DNA of 64,000 bases. Origin: Methylobacterium amylolyticum. GTDB lineage: Bacteria > Pseudomonadota > Alphaproteobacteria > Rhizobiales > Beijerinckiaceae. The notes under the pieces were generated by a model that saw only the letters and a list, made by a program, of their open reading frames with translations, made no database searches and had not been told where the DNA came from. Numbering within the stretch: position 1 is the first letter of the stretch; each line of letters opens with the position of its first letter. Below are positions 1-8,377 of the stretch, piece by piece. A program made the position numbers and the translations under genes. The stretch spans positions 1-64,000 of the forward strand of contig NZ_JAUYZI010000021.1 in the NCBI RefSeq assembly GCF_030700245.1. The letters run 5' to 3'.

Positions 1-324
1 CTGGCCGCCGCCGGAGAAGCCCTCACGGTTGCTGTTGGAGTAGACCAGCGTGGAGCCGAGCGGCGCCAGGGCGCGGTAGGGCGCGAGGCCGCCCGGGCCG
101 AGGACGACCGGGTTGCCGGCGGTCTGGACGAAGCCCTGCGAGCCGTTGCTGCTGGCGTCGAAGGCGTAGCCGGCGTTGATACCGAAGTAGGCGCCGGTCC
201 AGGTGAACACCGGGACGGGCGTGAACACCGGCGGCGGCGCGCGGCGCGGAAGGTCCGCGGCGAAGGCCGAGCCGGCCAGGGCGACGCCGGCGAGGGCGGT
301 GGTGGCGCGCAGAAGAGCTTTCAT
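1..324 (-). CDS. Omp25-like outer membrane beta-barrel protein, N-terminal part
   Basis: The gene enters from beyond the left edge; only its first 108 codons are here. The product starts with a classical signal peptide (MKALLRATTALAG... ending GSAFA), followed by ADLP and then a WTGAYFGINAGYAF segment. That is the usual start of Omp25/Omp31-type alphaproteobacterial porins: a secreted protein whose first strand carries WxGxYxGxxxGY. It would sit in the outer membrane. The start ATG is at 322-324 and the frame stays open to base 1. Which Omp25 paralogue this is cannot be told from the fragment. Confidence 0.8.
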   Translation of the reverse strand, partial: MKALLRATTALAGVALAGSAFAADLPRRAPPPVFTPVPVFTWTGAYFGINAGYAFDASSNGSQGFVQTAGNPVVLGPGGLAPYRALAPLGSTLVYSNSNREGFSGGGQ

Positions 325-625
325 GGTCTGGTCCTCACTGGTCGTCCGGCCCGCCTCTGTCGGGCGGTGACGGCACGGTGGATCTGGTTACGTTCCAGCG
401 GTTCCAGGGCTGCTTTGCGCTCCGCGGTCTCGCCCGCCGCTCTCGCGGCCCCTTGGGCGATCCGCCGTTCTTCCCCGGCACCTTGACCCCACAACGCGCT
501 CCAATGGTCAAGGTTCAGTTGCGGCCACGCTTTTTCTGCGCATCACCCTTTGACAAAGTGTCGCACCCCCTGGTCGGTACGGTTAAGGTCCGTGAACCGC
601 CGCGCGCGCCATCCGCCGGGGCGGG

Positions 626-1408
626 TCAGGGCGCCAGCGCGATGGCCGAGATCAGCCGCCCGTAATCGGCTTCCCCGCGGTGGGTCGTGCGCCGGAAGCT
701 GTAGAAGCGGTCCGGGTCCGCGTAGGTGCAGAGGTTGAGGGCGCTCGCCTCGCCGATCCCCGCCTCCGAGAGCCGGGCCAGGATGAAACCCGGCAGGTCG
801 AACTGGGCGTGGTCCGGCCGCGTCCCGGGGCCCAGCAGATGATCCAGTCCCGGCGCCTCCGCCCGGAACCGCGCCACGAAATCGGGCCCGACCTCGTAGC
901 TCGCCTGGGCGATGGTCGGGCCCAGCACCGCGACCGTGGTGGCCCGCGCCGCGCCGAGCCCCTCCATCGCCGCGACCGTCGCCTCGATCACGCCGGTCAG
1001 CGCCCCTTTCCAGCCGGCATGGGCGGCGCCGACCACCCCGTTCTCCGGGTCGGCGAACAGGATCGGGCCGCAATCGGCGGTGGCGATGCCGAGGGCGAGG
1101 CCGGGGACCCGCGTCACCATCGCGTCGGCCTGGGGGCGCGTGTCGAGGGGAAACGGCGCCTCCACCGTCACCACCGCCGCGGAGTGGACCTGATAGAGGC
1201 TCACGAGCCGATCCCGCGGCAGTCCGAGCACCGCGCACATCCGCGCCCTGTTCTCGGTCACCCGCTCCGGCCGGTCGCCGGAGCCGAGGCCGCCGTTGAG
1301 GGCCGCGTAGATCCCGTCGGACACGCCGCCGACCCGGGTGAAAAAGGCGTGGCGGATCCCCGCATGCGAGGAGAGTTCCGGCGCCTCGATGAACTGGCCT
1401 GCGGTCAC
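626..1408 (-). CDS. pgeF: Polyphenol oxidase/laccase-domain protein, purine nucleoside phosphorylase type (YfiH family)
   Basis: The family phosphorolyses or deaminates purine nucleosides in the cytoplasm and has been linked to cell wall editing; older annotation calls it multicopper polyphenol oxidoreductase. The protein has the family's three metal ligands at the expected spacing: His75 in QVHS, Cys113 in ATADCGP and His130 in GAAHAGWKG, with the C-terminal SFRRTTHRGEADYGR motif. I chose GTG at 1408, because family members begin shortly before the GIRHAFFTR segment. The frame is open up to an ATG at 1498, which would add 30 unconserved residues. It lies downstream of lgt and the MidA-like gene on the same strand, as in many alphaproteobacteria. 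Confidence 0.88.
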   Translation of the reverse strand: MTAGQFIEAPELSSHAGIRHAFFTRVGGVSDGIYAALNGGLGSGDRPERVTENRARMCAVLGLPRDRLVSLYQVHSAAVVTVEAPFPLDTRPQADAMVTRVPGLALGIATADCGPILFADPENGVVGAAHAGWKGALTGVIEATVAAMEGLGAARATTVAVLGPTIAQASYEVGPDFVARFRAEAPGLDHLLGPGTRPDHAQFDLPGFILARLSEAGIGEASALNLCTYADPDRFYSFRRTTHRGEADYGRLISAIALAP

Positions 1409-1634
1409 GGCTCGAACTCCCCCGGCTGGCTTGTTGCCCCGCGATAGCCGATCGCCGGCGCCCTGACGACGGGCGGAACCGACCGTCTCACGTTGCATTG
1501 CAGCATCGACGCGTTACCTTGCGCGCGCCGGACCCGACTCGGGTTCCGGCCAAGATGGGACGATGCGCACCCGGTACGACCGGTGCGCGCCGCGCTCCCA
1601 CGATCTCGACGCCAGCCCGATGGGAAGGACCGCG

Positions 1635-1820
1635 ATGCTGCGACCGAACGAGACCGAACGCGCGCCCGAGGCCGATGCCGAGGCCGCCCTCCCGCCGGAG
1701 GAGACCGGCTACACCGGGGAGCGGCCCGCCGTGCCCGATCCCGCCGACAAGAACCCGCCCGCGCCGCCGCGGCCGCGCCCGGCGACGTCCTCCGACGAGG
1801 GATTCTCCTCCTTCGGCTGA
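1635..1820 (+). CDS. Small proline- and acid-rich hypothetical protein (61 aa)
   Basis: A short frame starting at an ATG with a good ribosome binding site (GGAAGGA at about 1624-1630). The product is hydrophilic and probably disordered, rich in Pro, Ala, Glu and Asp, and ends in DEGFSSFG. There is no signal peptide or membrane segment. It lies alone between two minus-strand genes. The frame is open further upstream to 1563, but the Shine-Dalgarno favours 1635. I do not recognise a family. Confidence 0.5.
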   Translation: MLRPNETERAPEADAEAALPPEETGYTGERPAVPDPADKNPPAPPRPRPATSSDEGFSSFG

Positions 1821-2003
1821 ACCGGACACGCGGCGACCCCGACCGATGGCCGGGCTCGCCGCCACAGGCCGAACCCGCGTGATCCCGGATCTCGCGTGTT
1901 CGCGTCGCGACGCGGATCCGGACGGCGCTCGAGCGCCGCGCGAGCCGACTGAGACGCCCGGCCCTCTCGATCGGCCGGAGGGTGTATCAGTGTCAGTTTC
2001 TAT

Positions 2004-3146
2004 TTAGGTGGGCGGCTCCGCGTCCGACGACGACGCCTCCGGCAGGCCGGGCAGCGGCCCGAGGCCGGGGGCGGCCACCGCCATCACCTTGAACAGGCGG
2101 CCCATGCCGCGCTCGCCCGGATCGGTCAGCCGCGCGACGGCCGCGTCGATCGCCGCGGCCTGGGCGGCGTCCGCCCGGGCCCTCAGCCGCGCCGCCCGCT
2201 CCGCGAGGCCCAGCGCCAGCAGGAAGTCGCCCTGCGCGACGGGGCCGTGGACGGCGGCGCCCTCGGCCCGCGCGGCGCCGGCCAGCGCGGCGAAATCGAC
2301 GTGGGCGGTGAGGTCCGCCGCCCCCGGCGCCGCCAGCGGGTCGGCGAAGCGGTGGCCGGCCAGCGCCTGCAGGGTGTCGCCGAAGCCCGGCCGGACGTGG
2401 CCGTAATCGATCGCCAGCAGGGCGCCGCCCTGCTCATGGAACCGGCGCGCGAGGCCGCGCACGAGGTCGAGCGCCGGCCCCGGCACGCTCATCACCGCCC
2501 CCTCCGGCGCGGTCGCGCCGAGGCCGGGCACCGGATCGGGCGAGAGGCCGAAGGCGAGCGCTTCCCCGTCCGGCCCGAGGCCGACGACGCGCTCGTGCCA
2601 GCCGCTCGCCGTCCGCGCGAACTGGCGTACCGGCAGGCAGTCGAGGAACTCGTTGGCGAGCACGATCGCGGGCCCGTCCGGCAGGGTGTCGAGGCCGGCG
2701 TGCCAGATCGCGCCGACGCCCGCGCCCGCGCCCGCCAGCGCCCGCTCCTGGGCGGCGCGCAGCACCGGGCTCGTCTCGACGAGGTGGACCGCGACGCGGA
2801 CCCCCGGCGCCGCGGCGGCGAGCGCCCGCAGGGCGTCGGCCATCAGCGTGCCCCGGCCGGGGCCGAGTTCGACCAGCGTCAGGGGGCCGGGCGTGCCGCT
2901 CGCCCGGTGGACGTAGGCCGCCCAGGCGCCGAGCAGCTCGCCGAACATCTGGCTGATCTCGGGGGCGGTGGTGAAGTCGCCCCGCGGCCCCAGCGGGTCG
3001 CGGGTGCGGTAGTAGCCGTGGACCGGGTGGCCGAGGCAGAGCGCCATGTAGCGGTCGACGCCGATCGGCCCGCTCGCGCGGATCAGCGCGGCGATCTCGC
3101 GCCCGAGCGGCGTCACGCCTCCGGGGGGCACGCCTCCGAAGGTCAC
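2004..3146 (-). CDS. SAM-dependent methyltransferase, MidA/NDUFAF7-like
   Basis: The protein belongs to the family that includes mitochondrial MidA/NDUFAF7, an arginine methyltransferase used in complex I assembly; the bacterial substrate is not fixed by sequence. The N-terminal region has the family hallmark HGYYRTRDPLGPRGDFTTAPEISQMFGEL. The SAM-binding motif is VELGPGRGTL, followed by LANEFLDCLPVRQF and AIDYGHV. About 380 aa, normal length. The GTG at 3144-3146 overlaps the lgt stop codon in a GTGA, which decides the start and implies translational coupling with lgt. A longer reading on this frame would only run through the lgt shadow. Confidence 0.85.
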   Translation of the reverse strand: MTFGGVPPGGVTPLGREIAALIRASGPIGVDRYMALCLGHPVHGYYRTRDPLGPRGDFTTAPEISQMFGELLGAWAAYVHRASGTPGPLTLVELGPGRGTLMADALRALAAAAPGVRVAVHLVETSPVLRAAQERALAGAGAGVGAIWHAGLDTLPDGPAIVLANEFLDCLPVRQFARTASGWHERVVGLGPDGEALAFGLSPDPVPGLGATAPEGAVMSVPGPALDLVRGLARRFHEQGGALLAIDYGHVRPGFGDTLQALAGHRFADPLAAPGAADLTAHVDFAALAGAARAEGAAVHGPVAQGDFLLALGLAERAARLRARADAAQAAAIDAAVARLTDPGERGMGRLFKVMAVAAPGLGPLPGLPEASSSDAEPPT

Positions 3147-4042
3147 GCCTCCACCCGGGCGCCGGGCGCCCCCTCGTCCGGAAGGGCGGCCGTGCGGCGC
3201 GGCCGGGTCCAGCCGCGGGCGGCGAGCACGATGTAGGTCAGCCCGACCAGCGCCATCGGCAGGCAGAGCAGCATGCCCATCGTCACCCCGCCGCCCAGCG
3301 GCCCGAGATGGTCCCCGAACAGGTATCCGAGCTGCGCGTCGGGCTCGCGGAAGAACTCGCAGACCGTCCGGGCGAGCGCGTAGTCGAGGACGAAGATGCC
3401 GCCGAGCAGCCCCGGCTTGCGGAAGCCGAAGCGGCGCACCGCCACCGCCATGACGATGAACAGCAGCAGCCCCTCGGTCAGCGCCTCGTAGAGCTGGCTC
3501 GGGTGGCGCGGCAGCGGCCCGCCGGTGGGGAAGACGATGGCGTAGGGGAAGTCGGGCGCGATCCGGCCCCACAGCTCGCCGTTCACGAAATTGGCGAGGC
3601 GTCCGAAGAACAGGCCGATCGGCACCACCACCGCGCCGATGTCGAGCAGGGTGTAGCCGTTCAAGTTTTTCGCCCGCGCGAACAGCAGGAACGCCAGGAT
3701 CGCCCCGAGGAAGCCGCCGTGGAACGACATCCCGCCGTTGCGGATCGCGAAGATCTCGATCGGATCGGCGATGTACATCGGCAGGTTGTAGAACAGCACG
3801 TAGCCGAGGCGGCCGCCGAGCACGACCCCGAGCGCCACCCAGACCACGAGGTCGTCGATGTCGACGACCTGCGGGCGCTTCACCACGCCCCAGAGGGAGT
3901 CCGCCATCACGAGGCGGCGGGCGTAGAACCAGCCGCCGAGCAGCCCGGCGATGTAGGCCAGCGCGTACCACTTGATCGTGATCGGTCCCACGGCGATCGC
4001 CACGGGGTCGATCGCCGGGAACGGCAGGGCGAGGAGCGGCAT
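3143..4042 (-). CDS. lgt: Prolipoprotein diacylglyceryl transferase
   Basis: An inner-membrane enzyme that moves diacylglycerol from phosphatidylglycerol to the lipobox cysteine of prolipoproteins, the first step of lipoprotein maturation. There are about seven hydrophobic segments. The conserved HGGFLGA motif and the GRLANFVNGELWG signature (with the essential Arg) are present, as is HPSQLYEA. The ATG at 4040-4042 has a strong GGAGGTGGATC site just upstream; an in-frame start at 4111 would add 23 polar residues and is less likely. It is the first gene of a two-gene unit with the overlapping MidA-like methyltransferase. Confidence 0.95.
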   Translation of the reverse strand: MPLLALPFPAIDPVAIAVGPITIKWYALAYIAGLLGGWFYARRLVMADSLWGVVKRPQVVDIDDLVVWVALGVVLGGRLGYVLFYNLPMYIADPIEIFAIRNGGMSFHGGFLGAILAFLLFARAKNLNGYTLLDIGAVVVPIGLFFGRLANFVNGELWGRIAPDFPYAIVFPTGGPLPRHPSQLYEALTEGLLLFIVMAVAVRRFGFRKPGLLGGIFVLDYALARTVCEFFREPDAQLGYLFGDHLGPLGGGVTMGMLLCLPMALVGLTYIVLAARGWTRPRRTAALPDEGAPGARVEA

Positions 4043-4114
4043 CGATCCACCTCCGACAGGCCGGCGGGCTTGGCGCCGCCGGCCCGGCGCGTCAAGCGGT
4101 GCGTCGCCCACGTC

Positions 4115-5104
4115 TCACGGCTGGCGCCGCGAGAACGAGACCGCGTAGGCCTGGACGCGGGCGTCGATCAGCGGGTCGTCCGAGACCTCGACGCCATCGG
4201 CGAGCGCGTTCGGCAGGAACAGCAGCGCCTTCTCGGCCTCGGCGCTGTCGGCCACCGGCTTCGTCAGGGTCAGCGTGCCCATCTCGACGGTTGGGCGGTC
4301 GTCGGGCCAGGGCTTGGTGGCGTCGTTCGTGGCGTCGCCGGCTTGCGCGAGCTGCGCCAGGACGCGGTAGGCCACGGGCGTGCGGGCGAGGCGGGCGCGG
4401 ATCTCGTCCATCAGGAAGCCCGGCGCCTGCTTCTCCGCATCCTCCGGCGTCAGCAGGTCCTCGCCGGCCACCGGCACGAACCGCCAGCGGAAGGCCTGCC
4501 GCTTGCCGGCCGTATCGACGAGCACGAAGGCGTTGACGCCGTTGAAGGTCTGCCGGGCGAGACTCGATGGGGTCCCGGCGGTGGATCCGGCGGTGCCGGC
4601 GGCGGGGTGAGCCGCGATGAACCGCTCCACCGGCGTCGGCTTCGGGCTGTCCGGCTTGCTCCGCGAGGCGGCGGTGAGGAGGTCACGGAACTCCTCGCCG
4701 GTGGCGACGGGGAAATACTTCAGCGCGTTGACCACCACGTCCATCTCGCCGCCCTCGGCGAGCTTGAACTTCACCGCCAGCCCGTGCGGGTTGGCGCTCT
4801 TGGCGCCGTCGGCGATCAGCGGCAGGCCGGTGGCGTCCGAGAAGCGCACCGTCACCGGCACGGTCGGGCCGGCGAAGAGCGAAGCCTTGCTGTAGGTCGC
4901 CGCCTCGCGGCTCGGGGTGAAGCTGCCCTCGACCACGGTGCCCTTGGCGTGGTTCGCCCGGAAGCCCGGGTGCTTGCCCCAGAGCGTGTTCATCACGTCC
5001 ACCGTCTGCTCGGCGGTCGAGGCGTCCTGCGCCGCCGCCGGCAGCCCGGCCGCGAGCGCCAGGGCGAGGCCGGCCACGGCCCCAAACGTTGTCCTGCGAT
5101 GCAT
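4115..5104 (-). CDS. Secreted catalase-related peroxidase (SrpA-like)
   Basis: A heme protein of the short catalase-like family that uses peroxide, probably in the periplasm. It has a signal peptide (MHRRTT... cleaved near GLPAAAQ). The catalase N-terminal motif NHAKGT gives the distal His52, with RFSDATGLP and NPHGLAVKFKL after it. At 329 aa it is much shorter than a true catalase and lacks the C-terminal flavodoxin-like part, as expected for the SrpA group. It is monocistronic; the next gene upstream is divergent. No OxyR site could be recognised. Confidence 0.85.
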   Translation of the reverse strand: MHRRTTFGAVAGLALALAAGLPAAAQDASTAEQTVDVMNTLWGKHPGFRANHAKGTVVEGSFTPSREAATYSKASLFAGPTVPVTVRFSDATGLPLIADGAKSANPHGLAVKFKLAEGGEMDVVVNALKYFPVATGEEFRDLLTAASRSKPDSPKPTPVERFIAAHPAAGTAGSTAGTPSSLARQTFNGVNAFVLVDTAGKRQAFRWRFVPVAGEDLLTPEDAEKQAPGFLMDEIRARLARTPVAYRVLAQLAQAGDATNDATKPWPDDRPTVEMGTLTLTKPVADSAEAEKALLFLPNALADGVEVSDDPLIDARVQAYAVSFSRRQP

Positions 5105-5235
5105 CCTGTTCCCCGATCGTGCCGGTCGTTGCCGGCGATTCCCGTGCCGCGTGCGCGGAGGCGCGCGGTGCGACCGCTTTACGCCCGGTCGCGGCGAGAG
5201 TTACCGTGCGCGACAACCTTTCTCGGGCGCGTGCC

Positions 5236-5469
5236 ATGCGAGTCGACATCGAGACGGCCGAGGGACGTCTGCCGCAATCGATCGAAGCGGCGGTGCGCGG
5301 CGAGGACGTGGTGCTCGCGGCGGGAGAACTGTCCGTCGCCCGGATCGTCCCGATCCCGACAACCGCCTTCGAGATCGGTATCCTCGCGGGTCAGGGTCTC
5401 GGCCCGGGGCCGGACTTCTTCGAGCCCGTGCCCGACGCAGAGCTGGAGCTCTGGGAAGGCGGTCGTTGA
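5236..5469 (+). CDS. Antitoxin of a type II VapBC-like pair (Phd/YefM-like), 77 aa
   Basis: A small acidic protein: MRVDIETAEGRLPQSIEAAV, then a run resembling the Phd fold strand ELSVARIVPI, then an acidic C-terminal tail (FFEPVPDAELELWEGGR) of the kind that wraps the toxin. Its stop overlaps the start of a PIN-domain remnant in a TTGA, the normal coupled layout of such pairs. An upstream extension in the same frame to 5089 runs antisense into the peroxidase gene and is unlikely. The partner toxin appears inactive, so this may be an orphan antitoxin. Confidence 0.6.
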   Translation: MRVDIETAEGRLPQSIEAAVRGEDVVLAAGELSVARIVPIPTTAFEIGILAGQGLGPGPDFFEPVPDAELELWEGGR

Positions 5470-5600
5470 CCGCGATCCTCCTCGATACGCATGCCCGGGC
5501 TTGGAGCCTCACCGACGACCCGCGGCTCTCGCGCCGCGGCCGTGCCGCGATCGAGGCGGCGGACGCCGCCTTCGACGGCTTCGTCCGGCGGATCCGGTGA
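5466..5600 (+). pseudogene. VapC-type PIN-domain toxin, internally deleted
   Basis: A 44-residue frame beginning TTG and overlapping the antitoxin stop. It opens as a normal VapC (TAILLDTHARAWSLTDDPRLS, with the first PIN-domain Asp in LLDTH), reaches AIEAADA, then jumps straight to AFDGFVRRIR. That tail resembles the usual VapC C-terminus. About 80 central residues, including the other acidic catalytic residues, are missing without a frame break. It should not be an active RNase. I infer an in-frame deletion rather than a short natural protein. Confidence 0.55.
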
Positions 5601-5612
5601 GGCCCTGACGCA

Positions 5613-6518
5613 TCACTCCGGCCGCACGAACAGGAATCCGTGCCCGTCCGGCCCCGCCGCGTAGGCAGCCGCGCCGTCCGCCGAGACGCGTCCGGGGAAA
5701 CCCGCCGCCGCGAGCGCCCGGGCGAGGCCGGCCGGATCGGCGGCGGCGAGGATGAAGCGCGTCGTGGCCCGGTCGCGCGGGCCGTAGGGTGCGGGCGTCG
5801 GCCGCGTCGTCGCCGGCGTGCGGTAGTGCAGCAGCTCGACGTGCGGCGCCGGCTCCGGGGGCTCCAGGGCGAGAACGTCGACCTGCGGATCGTCCACGCC
5901 GTCGAGGCGCGCCTGCTCGGCGCCGCGGTTGAGGCCGCTCTGCGCCAGCCGTAGGCCGAGGGGGCCGGTGAGGAAGGCGCGCGCCGCGTCGAGGTCGGTG
6001 ACGGTGATCGCCGAGTGGTCGATGCCGAGGAACAGGCCCGGCGCGTCCCGCCAGCGCGCGGCCGGGGAGCCGTCGGGGAAGACGATCAGCTCCAGCGGGT
6101 GTCCGTCGGGATCGCGGAACTTGTAGGCGGTGACGCCGCCGGAGGTGGGCGGCAGCACCTGCGGGCCGCCCCGGCTGATCGGCGCCGGGTTCACGCCCGC
6201 GAGCCGCGCCATCGCCGCGTCCATGTCCCGCACGGGGATGGCGAGGTGCTGGAAGAACGGGTCGGTGGCGAGCGGGTCGGCGGGGTAGGGGGCGCCGGGC
6301 GGGTCGGCGGCGAGGAACGTCACCGCCTGGGCGCCGAGCCGCATCCGCAACTGCCGTGCGCCCGGCCCGAGCCCCATCGCCTCGGCGTGGGCCGCCGGCA
6401 CCGGCTCGGGCGGGGCGATCCGGGTGAAGCCGAGGCCGTCGCGGTAGAAGGCTTCGGTGGCCGCGAGGTCGGCCACCGTCCGGCCGAAGCCGAGGATGCT
6501 TTGGACGGGGGCGGTCAT
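5613..6518 (-). CDS. VOC-superfamily protein with two glyoxalase-type domains
   Basis: About 301 aa holding two vicinal-oxygen-chelate domains. The first starts ILGFGRTVADLAATEAFYRDGLGF and closes with YKFRDPDGHPLELI. The second starts LGIDHSAITVTDLDAARAFLTGPLGL and ends GPDGHGFLFV. Such proteins are metal-dependent lyases, dioxygenases or drug-binding proteins; the substrate cannot be read from the sequence. The ATG at 6516-6518 starts just before the first domain; the longer frame runs back through a repeat and is rejected. Upstream on the same strand, after a palindromic repeat, lies the SMP-30 gene. Confidence 0.75.
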   Translation of the reverse strand: MTAPVQSILGFGRTVADLAATEAFYRDGLGFTRIAPPEPVPAAHAEAMGLGPGARQLRMRLGAQAVTFLAADPPGAPYPADPLATDPFFQHLAIPVRDMDAAMARLAGVNPAPISRGGPQVLPPTSGGVTAYKFRDPDGHPLELIVFPDGSPAARWRDAPGLFLGIDHSAITVTDLDAARAFLTGPLGLRLAQSGLNRGAEQARLDGVDDPQVDVLALEPPEPAPHVELLHYRTPATTRPTPAPYGPRDRATTRFILAAADPAGLARALAAAGFPGRVSADGAAAYAAGPDGHGFLFVRPE

Positions 6519-6554
6519 CGGCTGCACCCGGACGAGACGCCGACAACCCCACCG

Positions 6555-6726
6555 CCTCTCCCTCCCCCCTCTGCGGGGGAGGGTGGCCCCCGCGTCAGCG
6601 GGGGTCGGGAGAGGGGAGCGCGGTGTCCGGAGAGGTCGCGACGCGCGGTGCATCCTGCACCGTCGCGCCGCCCCTCTCCCCCCCTGCTGCGCAGGGGACC
6701 CTCCCCCGCAGAGGGGGGAGGGGGAG
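6555..6726. repeat. Long intergenic inverted repeat, C/G-tract arms
   Basis: The outer arms (about 6558-6584 and 6698-6726) are nearly perfect inverted copies built on CCCCCTCTGCGGGGGAGGG. An inner pair (CCCCCGCGTCAGCGGGGG) lies between them. The whole could fold as one long hairpin between two minus-strand genes. The same type of CCTCCCC/GGGGAGG element occurs at 10107 and 12000. Confidence 0.7.
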
Positions 6727-6753
6727 TCTGGTGCAGGATGTCGAGACAGCCGC

Positions 6754-7656
6754 TCACAGCACCACCGCCCCGCGCACGTTCACGTAGATCGCGTAGACGC
6801 TGTGCGAGGCGCACAGGAACAGGCGGCTGTTGTTGCGCCCGCCGAACGTCAGGTTGGCCACCGTCGAGGGCACGCGGATCTTGCCGACCAGCTCGCCCCC
6901 CGGGTCGATGCAGTGGACGCCGTCGCCCGCGCTCGACCAGAGATTGCCGTGCTCGTCGCAGCGGATGCCGTCGGCGTTGCCGGGATGGATCGTGCAGAAG
7001 ATTTGTCCGCCCGAGAGCCGGCCGTCCTCCGAGACGTCGAACGCGCGCACGTGCTGCACGGGATCGGTCGCGAACTGGAGCCCGGTCTCGACGATGTAGA
7101 GCCGCCGCTCGTCGGGCGAGAAGCACAGGCCGTTCGGGCCCTGGAAGTCGTCGGCCACCACGGTGAGGGTGCCGTCGCGCGGGTCGAAGCGGTAGACCGC
7201 CGCCGGCAGCTCCGAGTCCTGCTTGCCGCCCTCGTAGTCGGTCTGGATGCCGTAGGGCGGGTCCGAGAACCAGATCGTCCCGTCCGACTTGCAGACGATG
7301 TCGTTGGGGGAGTTGAGCCGCTTGCCCCGATAGCGCTCGACCAGCGCCGTGACCGTCCCGTCGAGCTCGGTCCGGTGGATGCGCCGGCCGCGGTGCGAGC
7401 AGGACAGCAGCCGCCCCTGTCGGTCGCGGGCGTGGCCGTTCTCGAAGTCGCCGTCCTGCCGGTAGATGCTGAGCCCGCCGGACTGGCTCCAGCGCATCAC
7501 GCGGTTGTTCGGCAGGTCGGAGAACAGCAGCTCGTCCCGGTCCGCGAACCAGACCGGCCCCTCGACCCAGCGAAACCCCTCGGCGAGTTTTTCGAGGGGC
7601 GCGTTCGGCAGCACGTAGCTCTTGAAGACCGGCTGCGTGAGTTCGAATCCGTCCAT
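6754..7656 (-). CDS. SMP-30/gluconolactonase/LRE-family protein
   Basis: A 300-aa six-bladed beta-propeller hydrolase of the family that opens sugar lactones with a divalent metal. Family landmarks are in order: the metal-binding Glu in WVEGPVWF, NSPNDIV, FSDPPYGI, FQGPNGLCFSPDE and GNADGIRCDEHGNLW. No signal peptide is present, so it is probably cytoplasmic. The substrate is unknown; no sugar catabolic genes lie beside it. The start ATG at 7654-7656 opens directly into the family sequence. Confidence 0.85.
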   Translation of the reverse strand: MDGFELTQPVFKSYVLPNAPLEKLAEGFRWVEGPVWFADRDELLFSDLPNNRVMRWSQSGGLSIYRQDGDFENGHARDRQGRLLSCSHRGRRIHRTELDGTVTALVERYRGKRLNSPNDIVCKSDGTIWFSDPPYGIQTDYEGGKQDSELPAAVYRFDPRDGTLTVVADDFQGPNGLCFSPDERRLYIVETGLQFATDPVQHVRAFDVSEDGRLSGGQIFCTIHPGNADGIRCDEHGNLWSSAGDGVHCIDPGGELVGKIRVPSTVANLTFGGRNNSRLFLCASHSVYAIYVNVRGAVVL

Positions 7657-7713
7657 GGCTGTCGTTTCGATGCCTCGAAGCGCGTCTGTGACAGAAGGCC
7701 GATCCCACGCGCA

Positions 7714-7823
7714 CCCTCATCCTGAGGTGCTGCGTAGCAGCCTCGAAGGAGGGCTCCAGAAGTCGCTGCGATCCCTGGAGCCCTCCTTCGAGGCCCGCTG
7801 GCGCGGGCGCCTCAGGATGAGGG
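7714..7823. repeat. Rhizobiales-type palindrome (CCTCATCCTGAGG family), copy 1
   Basis: An imperfect palindrome bounded by CCTCATCCTGAGG and CCTCAGGATGAGG, with an inner pair CCTCGAAGGAGGGCTCCAG / CTGGAGCCCTCCTTCGAGG. Three more copies are at 40625, 43347 and 52265. It fills the space between the SMP-30 and cupin genes. Confidence 0.85.
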
Positions 7824-7862
7824 CGCGCGCGGGATCGGGCGCATCGGCGTAACCTCGAAAAC

Positions 7863-8312
7863 CTACGTGAACCGGCCGGGCCGGTTCACCGTCGGCTCCA
7901 CGTCGAGACCGGTGACGATCATCGTGCAGGGCTCATCGCCGACCGTGCCCGAGAGGTGGCCCTTCCGGCCGTCGCGCGCGCGCGTGTTCTGATCCTCGCC
8001 CATCATCAGCTCGCCCGGGCCCATCTCCACCCGGGTGCCGTCCATGGTCTCCACGAACCAGCGCCCGGACAGGACCGCGATCCATTGCGGGCGCGGGTTC
8101 TCGTGCCACTCGCCCACCCAGCCGACGGGCAGCACCGTGAAGGTGACGACGGCCGGGGTCTTCGCCTGCTTGTCGTTCCACTGCGGCGCGGTCTCGGGAT
8201 TGATCCCCTCGAACTTGAACTGCGACAGCGCGCAGAGCTTCTGGCGGCTCACCCCGTCCGCGTCGGTGTAGACGTGCCAGTAGGGCATCGTCGGCGGGTC
8301 GGGCTCGGCCAT
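7863..8312 (-). CDS. Cupin-domain protein
   Basis: A 149-aa single cupin barrel. The central part reads PVGWVGEWHENPRPQWIAVLSGRW and then MGPGELMMGEDQ, matching the two cupin motifs. Motif 1 is weak: only one clear His (WHENP) plus Glu remain, so metal binding and activity are uncertain. The start ATG has GGAAGGAG upstream. It lies about 65 bp downstream of dnaB on the same strand; a functional link is not evident. Confidence 0.75.
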   Translation of the reverse strand: MAEPDPPTMPYWHVYTDADGVSRQKLCALSQFKFEGINPETAPQWNDKQAKTPAVVTFTVLPVGWVGEWHENPRPQWIAVLSGRWFVETMDGTRVEMGPGELMMGEDQNTRARDGRKGHLSGTVGDEPCTMIVTGLDVEPTVNRPGRFT

Positions 8313-8377
8313 CGTCGCTCCTTCCGTGAGGTCGAGGGGGCAACGTGGCGCCGGGCGGCGGGTTTCCTGAGCCCGCC

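Noticed and set aside
2004-3971. A single 655-aa frame covering the MidA-like gene and most of lgt
   Set aside because: Only the last 380 residues look like a real protein; the front part is the antisense-like shadow of lgt in another frame, and the GTGA overlap fixes the true start.
3308-5608. 766-aa open frame on the plus strand
   Set aside because: Low-complexity His/Arg/Glu-rich translation typical of a frame opposite GC-rich genes; it covers lgt and the peroxidase antisense.
7714-7823. Possible CRISPR-like repetition of the CCTCATCCTGAGG units
   Set aside because: The copies are dispersed single palindromes, not regularly spaced direct repeats with spacers.
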